Source: Hymenobacter jeongseonensis
GTDB taxonomy: Bacteria > Bacteroidota > Bacteroidia > Cytophagales > Hymenobacteraceae
Direction of reading: 5' to 3'
Assembly: GCF_015694725.1 (NCBI RefSeq)
Contig: NZ_JADQDQ010000001.1
Location: 62,001-126,000 of the forward strand
Length of the DNA: 64,000 nt
Made by a program: the position numbers and the translations under genes. Shown piece by piece: positions 59,251 to 64,000 of the stretch (the stretch's first letter is position 1; the number at the start of each line of letters is the position of its first letter). The notes under the pieces are model-generated. The model saw only the letters and a program-made list of their open reading frames with translations. It did not search any database and had not been told where the DNA came from.

Positions 59251-60366
59251 ATGGCCCAGCCTCAACACTCTCCCGCCGTACACCACGCCCCAGCTCCTTA
59301 TCCCAACGCGGCCTTGCCGGAGACGGAAACGATTATGGAGGAGCCCAAGCGGCGCAACCCGCTCATGTTCATTATTCTGGCCGTGGTGCTGCTGGCGGGC
59401 GGTTTCTACGGCTGGACGCGCTACCAGTTTGCCCAAGCTCACGAAAGCACCGATAATGCGGTAGTGGAGGGCGACGTGTTTCCGGTGCTGCCCCGCGTGG
59501 GCGGGCCGGTGCTCGAGGTGAAGGTGGAAGACAACCAGCCCGTGAAAAAGGGCGACGTTCTCGCCACCCTCGACCCCTCCGACTACCAGCAGCGCGTGAA
59601 CGCCGCCGAGGCCGCCTTGGCCGCCGCCCAAGCCCAGGTAACCGCCGCCCGCGCCGCCGTGGGCACCACCCAGGCCAACGTGCGCACCGCCCAGTCCACC
59701 ATCGGCGTGAGCGAAGCCAATCAGGCCAAGCTGCGCAAAGACCTCAAGCGCAGCACGTTTCTGCGCGAGCAGGACATCATTCCGCAGAGTGAGTACGATG
59801 CCGTGCAGGCCAACCTGCGCGCCACCAACGCCCAGCGCGCCACCGCTACTGACCAAGTGGGCGTGGCCCGCCAGCAAGTGGCCGCCTCGCAGCAGCAAGT
59901 AGCCGTGGCCCAGGCCGTGGTGAAGCAGCGCCAGGCCGACCTCGACAACGCCCGCCTGCAGCTCAGCTACACCACGCTGGTGGCGCCCGCCAACGGCATT
60001 GTGAGCAAGAAAAACGTGCAGCCCGGCCAGGTGGTAATGCCCGGCCAGCAGCTCATGGGCCTGGTGGGCAGCGAGAAAACCTGGATTATCGCCAACTTCA
60101 AGGAGACGCAGCTGGAAGACATGAAAGTGGGCCAGCCCGTGAAACTGGAAGTGGACGCGTATCCCAATCAGGAATTCCAAGGCCACATCGAGTCGCTCTC
60201 CGCCGCTACCGGCGCCCGCTTCGCCCTGCTGCCTCCCGACAACGCCAGCGGCAACTTCGTGAAAGTGACCCAGCGCGTCCCCGTGAAAATTGCTCTCGAC
60301 AAAGTGGACCCGCAGCACCCGCTACGCGCCGGCATGAGCGTGAACGCCATTGTGGAGTTGAAGTAA
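59251..60366 (+). CDS. HlyD/EmrA-type membrane-fusion protein
   Basis: This 371-residue adaptor has an N-terminal membrane helix (LMFIILAVVLLAGGFYGW), a biotinyl-lipoyl-like first half (VLPRVGGPVLEVKVEDNQPVKKGDVLATLD), and a long Ala/Gln-rich coiled coil at about 110-240. The second lipoyl half (LVAPANGIVSKKNVQPGQVV) and a beta-barrel domain follow. It bridges the inner-membrane transporter and the outer-membrane TolC protein. The ATG at 59251 starts MAQPQHSP. Open frame upstream overlaps the Usp gene and is not used. A family B repeat separates it from the transporter gene. Confidence 0.94.
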   Translation: MAQPQHSPAVHHAPAPYPNAALPETETIMEEPKRRNPLMFIILAVVLLAGGFYGWTRYQFAQAHESTDNAVVEGDVFPVLPRVGGPVLEVKVEDNQPVKKGDVLATLDPSDYQQRVNAAEAALAAAQAQVTAARAAVGTTQANVRTAQSTIGVSEANQAKLRKDLKRSTFLREQDIIPQSEYDAVQANLRATNAQRATATDQVGVARQQVAASQQQVAVAQAVVKQRQADLDNARLQLSYTTLVAPANGIVSKKNVQPGQVVMPGQQLMGLVGSEKTWIIANFKETQLEDMKVGQPVKLEVDAYPNQEFQGHIESLSAATGARFALLPPDNASGNFVKVTQRVPVKIALDKVDPQHPLRAGMSVNAIVELK

Positions 60367-60390
60367 AACCACGCAAGCCTTAAAAAAACG

Positions 60391-60485
60391 GTCATGCTGA
60401 GCGCAGTCGAAGCATCTCTACTGCAGTGGTAATCAATACTGCCACAACGAAGCGGTAGAGATGCTTCGACTGCGCTCAACATGAC
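60391..60485. repeat. Dispersed inverted repeat, family B copy 3
   Basis: 31-bp arms (60391-60421 and 60455-60485) match at 30 positions. It lies between the adaptor and transporter genes of the efflux operon. Confidence 0.88.
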
Positions 60486-60512
60486 GGCCTTGTGACTCAT
60501 AATTAAGCTATA

Positions 60513-62081
60513 ATGGAAACCGGATTTACCAAGTGGATTATCGTCATCACGGTGGTCCTCTGTTGCTTGCTGGAGCTCATCGACACCAGCATTGTGAACG
60601 TGGCCCTGACCCAGATGATGGGCAACCTCTCGGCCACGCAGCAGGAAGTAACCTGGGTGATAGCCTCCTACGGTATCGCCAACGTCATTATCATCCCGAT
60701 GACCGGCTTTTTGGCCGAGCAGTTTGGGCGACGCAACTACTACTTCGCGTCGGTGCTGATTTTCACCATCGCCTCCATTGCCTGTGGCCAGAGCACCAAC
60801 ATTTGGGAGCTGGTGGCCTTCCGCTTCATTCAGGGCATTGGCGGGGGCGCGCTCATGGCTACCTCGCAGTCGATTCTGATTGACACGTTCCCGCCCAAGC
60901 AGCTGCCGCTGGGCCAGGCCTTGTTTGGCATGGGCGTGATTATCGGGCCCACCATCGGCCCCACGCTGGGCGGCTACATCGTGGACAACTACGACTGGCC
61001 CTGGATTTTTTACGTGAACGTGCCGGTGGGCATCATGGCCGCGATATTCACCTTGCTGTTCATTCGCGACCCCGAACGCATCAAGAATGCCATTCCGCGG
61101 CCCCTGCGCGAGATTGACTGGCTGGGCATTGGCTTGCTGATTATGGGCGTGGGCTCGCTGCAGCTGGTACTGGAGCAGGGCGAAAGCGAGGACTGGTTCG
61201 AAAGCACCTACATCAACACCTTCACCGTGCTGGCGGCCATTGGCCTGGTTGGCTTTGTGTGGCGCGAGCTCACGGCCCGGCAGCCCATCGTGGATTTGCG
61301 GGTGCTCGGCAAGAGCCGCAATCTGGCTGTGGGCGCGGTGCTGTCGTTTGTGCTAGGTTTTGGCATGTTTGCCTCGGTGTTCATCTTCCCGATTTTCACA
61401 CAGCGAATTCTCGGCTTCAGTGCGGCCCAAACGGGCTACATCTTGCTGCCCGGCGCACTGGCCTCGGGCCTGATGATGCCCGTCATCGGTAAAATGCTGC
61501 AAGCCGGCGTGCCCCAGAAGTACATGATTCCGGTCGGCTTCTTCATCTTCTTCGTCTTTACGTTTTGGATGGCCCAAATCATTTCGCCCACCGCCGGCGA
61601 AGACGACTTCTTCTGGCCCCTGATGGTGCGCGGCTTGGGCATGGGCCTGATTTTCCTGCCCATCACCACCATGAGCCTGGCCGGCCTCTCGGGCAAAGAC
61701 GCGGGCCAGGCGGCCGGCCTCACCGGCATGATTCGGCAGCTCGGCGGCTCGTTTGGGGTGGCCATTGTGGGCACGTACCTGGAGCGCAGCATCGCCCAGA
61801 ACCGCATCAGCCCGCTGGCCCACATCTCGCTCTACGATTCCAACACCGTGGAGCGCATACAGGCGTTCACCCAGAACTTTTTGTCGCGCGGCTTCTCGCT
61901 GGAGCAGGCCCGCCAGCAGGCCTACGCCGCGCTGGAAGGCATTCTGATGAAGCAAGTATCCATCATCACCTACTCGCAGGTGTTCACGATGATTGGGCTA
62001 TTCTTCGTGGTCTGCCTGCCGCTGGTGCTGCTCATCAAGCGCGTAAAGGTTATCGGCAAGATTAGCCTGGACGCCCACTAG
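60513..62081 (+). CDS. DHA2-family MFS drug efflux transporter (EmrB type)
   Basis: This 522-residue transporter has about fourteen helices, as in the DHA2 family. Motifs are LLELIDTSIVNVALTQMMGN in helix 1, WVIASYGIANV, GFLAEQFGRRNYY (motif A), RFIQGIGGGALMATSQS, and motif C-like GMGVIIGPTIGPTLGGYIV. The C-terminus is short. It would export toxic organic compounds through the adaptor and TolC proteins encoded upstream. It begins after the third copy of the family B repeat, and a strong terminator follows. Confidence 0.95.
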   Translation: METGFTKWIIVITVVLCCLLELIDTSIVNVALTQMMGNLSATQQEVTWVIASYGIANVIIIPMTGFLAEQFGRRNYYFASVLIFTIASIACGQSTNIWELVAFRFIQGIGGGALMATSQSILIDTFPPKQLPLGQALFGMGVIIGPTIGPTLGGYIVDNYDWPWIFYVNVPVGIMAAIFTLLFIRDPERIKNAIPRPLREIDWLGIGLLIMGVGSLQLVLEQGESEDWFESTYINTFTVLAAIGLVGFVWRELTARQPIVDLRVLGKSRNLAVGAVLSFVLGFGMFASVFIFPIFTQRILGFSAAQTGYILLPGALASGLMMPVIGKMLQAGVPQKYMIPVGFFIFFVFTFWMAQIISPTAGEDDFFWPLMVRGLGMGLIFLPITTMSLAGLSGKDAGQAAGLTGMIRQLGGSFGVAIVGTYLERSIAQNRISPLAHISLYDSNTVERIQAFTQNFLSRGFSLEQARQQAYAALEGILMKQVSIITYSQVFTMIGLFFVVCLPLVLLIKRVKVIGKISLDAH

Positions 62082-62103
62082 ACAACGTCCTGTCTCAACA
62101 AGC

Positions 62104-62147
62104 ACGCAAAAGGCCCCGGCAGAACATTCTGCCGGGGCCTTTTGCGT
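62104..62147. terminator. Bidirectional terminator after the efflux operon
   Basis: Perfect 21-bp arms (62104-62124 and 62127-62147) surround two bases and have a GC-rich core with A and T runs. It lies between the transporter gene and the convergent lipoprotein gene. Confidence 0.9.
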
Positions 62148-62162
62148 AGAGCTGTTCAGCGC

Positions 62163-63200
62163 TTACTGGTACTGAATATACAGCGGCGAGGGCGTTAGGG
62201 CAATGACCTCCTCGGGCGTCATGATGTGGTGGGGCTTGGGGCGGGCATCGTACTCGTAGAACAGCTTGAAGCCGGTGTACTGCACGGGCTCGGCCACGAT
62301 GTAGTCTTTGTAGGAATCCTTCTTGAGCGTGGGCTCGCCGTGCCCGTCCATGTGCATCACAATCTGCACGCGGGGGTCGAGCTTGATGTTTTTGTAGTTG
62401 GTAATCATTTTCCGCGTGAAGCGGTGCACGGTCAGGACTTTGGGCGGGAGCTTGTTTTCGCTCACGATGCGGGCCAGGAAGTTCACGGTGAAGTTCACGT
62501 CCTTGGCGTCGAGGGTCCCGATTTTCTGGTTGGGGCGCACGCCGGGCATGGTGGAGAGCGAAAACTCGGGGTCGATGCCCAGGTGAACGATGGGGTCTTT
62601 GAGGTACTGCTCCAGCTTGGGCAGTTCGGCGGCCAGCGTGCTATGGCCGGGCTGCACGTCCAGAAACAGAATGCAGTTGTGCTCCTTGGCCCAGCTAAGC
62701 ACCTCTTCGATGGTGGCTTTGGAGTTCATCAGGCGCCACTTGCCGTCTTTGCCGGGCGTGCCCTGGGCCGTGATGGTGACGTTGTGCAACGCGGCCTGCA
62801 CGCCCCGGCTGGGGTCGGCGGCACGCCACTCGGCCAGCACCTTCTCAAACTTGCGGAACATCTGCTCCTTGGGCTCGCGGCCCAAAATGCCCATGCCCTT
62901 CGAGCGGATGTTGCCATAGAAAGCCACGATGCGCTTGCCCGGCAGGATGGCGCCCGGCAGCTGCCCGCTTTTCTTCATGATGGAGTCGGCCAGCAACGAA
63001 TCGCGGCGGATGACCTGCATCCGGATTTGGGCCGAGTCAATGGGCGCGGGCGTGGCGGGGGCGGTGCTGCCGTCGGCAGCGAGGCCGGCGGCGGGCTCGC
63101 CCTCGGCAGGACGGGTTTGGCAGGCGGGCAAGCTCGCGGCAGCCAGCAGGCTTAGCGAAGCAGCCACTACAACGTGGCGCGGCAGGAGGGAAAACAACAC
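62163..63200 (-). CDS. Hypothetical lipoprotein, possibly barrel-fold
   Basis: This 345-residue lipoprotein has a GTG start and a lipobox LPAC at about residue 27, followed by a Thr/Ala/Pro linker. The rest alternates strands and helices, with acidic residues at strand ends (CILFLDVQPGHSTLAAEL, VHLGIDPEFSL, IVMHMDGHGEP), a plan seen in TIM-barrel hydrolases. I do not recognise a family. It converges on the efflux operon and lies about 200 bp from the TonB-C gene on the same strand. The gap between them (63201-63398) shows no gene. Confidence 0.8.
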   Translation of the reverse strand: MLFSLLPRHVVVAASLSLLAAASLPACQTRPAEGEPAAGLAADGSTAPATPAPIDSAQIRMQVIRRDSLLADSIMKKSGQLPGAILPGKRIVAFYGNIRSKGMGILGREPKEQMFRKFEKVLAEWRAADPSRGVQAALHNVTITAQGTPGKDGKWRLMNSKATIEEVLSWAKEHNCILFLDVQPGHSTLAAELPKLEQYLKDPIVHLGIDPEFSLSTMPGVRPNQKIGTLDAKDVNFTVNFLARIVSENKLPPKVLTVHRFTRKMITNYKNIKLDPRVQIVMHMDGHGEPTLKKDSYKDYIVAEPVQYTGFKLFYEYDARPKPHHIMTPEEVIALTPSPLYIQYQ

Positions 63201-63398
63201 GGAATAAATCTGAATAAGAAGGGGAATACTACCCGCAAGTTAACCCCTTTTGAGCGGTTGTTGTCGAGGCTAACGCAGAAAGGCCCCGCCCAGTGGCGGA
63301 GCTTTTCGAGCGGTTTCTCCAGGCAGCGGGCCGCAAAGTGCCGGGAGCCGTAGCTCCGGACCTGCAACAAGCCGCTGTTTATTTTTTGCAACAAATGC

Positions 63399-63956
63399 CT
63401 ATTTAGCAAACTCCACGGGCACCGTGAAGGTGACGGAGACGGCCTTACCGTCTTGCTGACCAGGCACAAAACGCGGCAATTTTTCTACGGCTGCCACCGT
63501 CGCCGCATCGTACGCAGGAGCTAAGCCCTTAACAATTTTAGCCTGTTGTACCTGCCCTTCGCTGTTCACGATAAAGGAAACAAATACCCGCCCCTGCTTC
63601 CGGTCAGCCGACGCCACTGACGGATAAGCCAGGTTGCTTTTAATGGCATCTATAATGGCCCTATTGCCGCCCCCACCGGGAAGTTGAGGCATCTTTTCGA
63701 CGTAAGTGTAAACCTTACCAGGACCGGGATTTTCCTGCCCAAGCAGTTCTGGTGGGGGCGGAGGCGCGATATCCGGCGCAGGGGGCGGCGGCGGTGGGGG
63801 TGGAGGTGTCGCGTCCATGACGGTGGGCGGCGGGGGCGGAGGCATGTCGGGCACAAGTAGATTTCGCTCGCAGGCAACGGTGACGAAGGACACTGCCAGC
63901 AGCGGCAGCGCGAACCACTGTTTCCAGCGGCGAATGGGAGAATTTTGGTGTATCAT
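63399..63956 (-). CDS. TonB-C domain protein, apparently a lipoprotein
   Basis: This 185-residue protein has a long Pro-rich spacer (about 35-70, runs of six to nine Pro) and a C-terminal TonB domain (AYPSVASADRKQGRVFVSFI, VSFIVNSEGQVQQAKIVKG, VEKLPRFVPGQ). That part matches energy transducers that contact outer-membrane receptors. The N-terminal hydrophobic segment WFALPLLAVSFVTVAC ends in a lipobox-like Cys rather than forming a normal inner-membrane anchor. If acylated, it could not transmit proton-motive force from ExbB/ExbD, and no exb genes are nearby. The last 44 bases of the window after its start show nothing. Confidence 0.88.
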   Translation of the reverse strand: MIHQNSPIRRWKQWFALPLLAVSFVTVACERNLLVPDMPPPPPPTVMDATPPPPPPPPPAPDIAPPPPPELLGQENPGPGKVYTYVEKMPQLPGGGGNRAIIDAIKSNLAYPSVASADRKQGRVFVSFIVNSEGQVQQAKIVKGLAPAYDAATVAAVEKLPRFVPGQQDGKAVSVTFTVPVEFAK

Positions 63957-64000
63957 GGCTATGCGACGTAAGGTTTGGGAATGGGAAAAGGAGTGCGCAA

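Noticed and set aside
63201..63398. tRNA or small RNA between the lipoprotein and the TonB-C gene
   Set aside because: I looked for a cloverleaf pattern and found none. Only a short hairpin-like sequence is visible.

Overview
The window is GC-rich bacterial DNA from a member of the Bacteroidota, most likely a Hymenobacter-like cytophagalean. This is inferred from the gene families (TonB-dependent receptors with carboxypeptidase-like N-terminal domains, a DUF4249 lipoprotein, a LytTR regulator, a kynurenine pathway with ACMSD), from -7 promoter boxes of the TAnnTTTG type, from weak Shine-Dalgarno sequences and from frequent TTG/GTG starts. I found no rRNA, tRNA, CRISPR array, prophage or insertion sequence.

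Layout. 1-6.6 kb: a TlpA-like thiol-disulfide protein cut by the left edge, radA, an unknown secreted protein, and a two-gene signalling unit (cyclic-nucleotide-binding-like histidine kinase, then a receiver domain fused to a thioredoxin-reductase-like flavoprotein). 6.7-13 kb: a minus-strand run of nucleotide-sugar genes (rfbA, a UDP-sugar epimerase, rfbB, galE, a UDP-sugar dehydrogenase, a hexapeptide acyltransferase). 13-14.5 kb: an ALDH8-type aldehyde dehydrogenase fitting the kynurenine catabolic branch. 14.6-27.7 kb: glycan and membrane genes, namely a large multispanning protein, three GT2 glycosyltransferases plus a broken fourth, a methyltransferase, an unknown secreted protein, and a tandemly duplicated three-gene cassette (membrane glycosyltransferase-like protein, lipoprotein, lipoprotein).

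27.8-38 kb: kynurenine catabolism (an SDR, 3-hydroxyanthranilate dioxygenase, ACMSD, kynureninase, then kynurenine 3-monooxygenase further on), interrupted by a membrane protein, an AlkB-type dioxygenase and a TonB-dependent receptor. 38.1-46.7 kb: a small secreted protein, a LytTR response regulator and a four-gene surface cluster (secreted protein, STN-type TonB receptor, DUF4249 lipoprotein, macroglobulin/plug protein). 46.9-54.8 kb: polA, a DoxX-like protein, an OmpR/HisKA two-component pair, a propeller lipoprotein, a DinB protein and a 40-aa basic protein. 54.9-62.1 kb: a GAF-GAF-sigma54 activator divergent from a tolC/usp/emrA/emrB-type efflux operon. 62.2-64 kb: an unknown lipoprotein and a TonB-C protein that looks like a lipoprotein.

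Most worth a second look: the duplicated cassette at 20.9-26.5 kb; the receiver/glutaredoxin-like/TrxR-like fusion that has lost its redox cysteines; three 21-bp-phased repeats upstream of the kynurenine monooxygenase gene; a perfect 20-bp inverted repeat inside a coding sequence at 45.4 kb; two inverted repeats and a -24-like box between the sigma54 activator and the efflux operon; and several families of intergenic palindromes.
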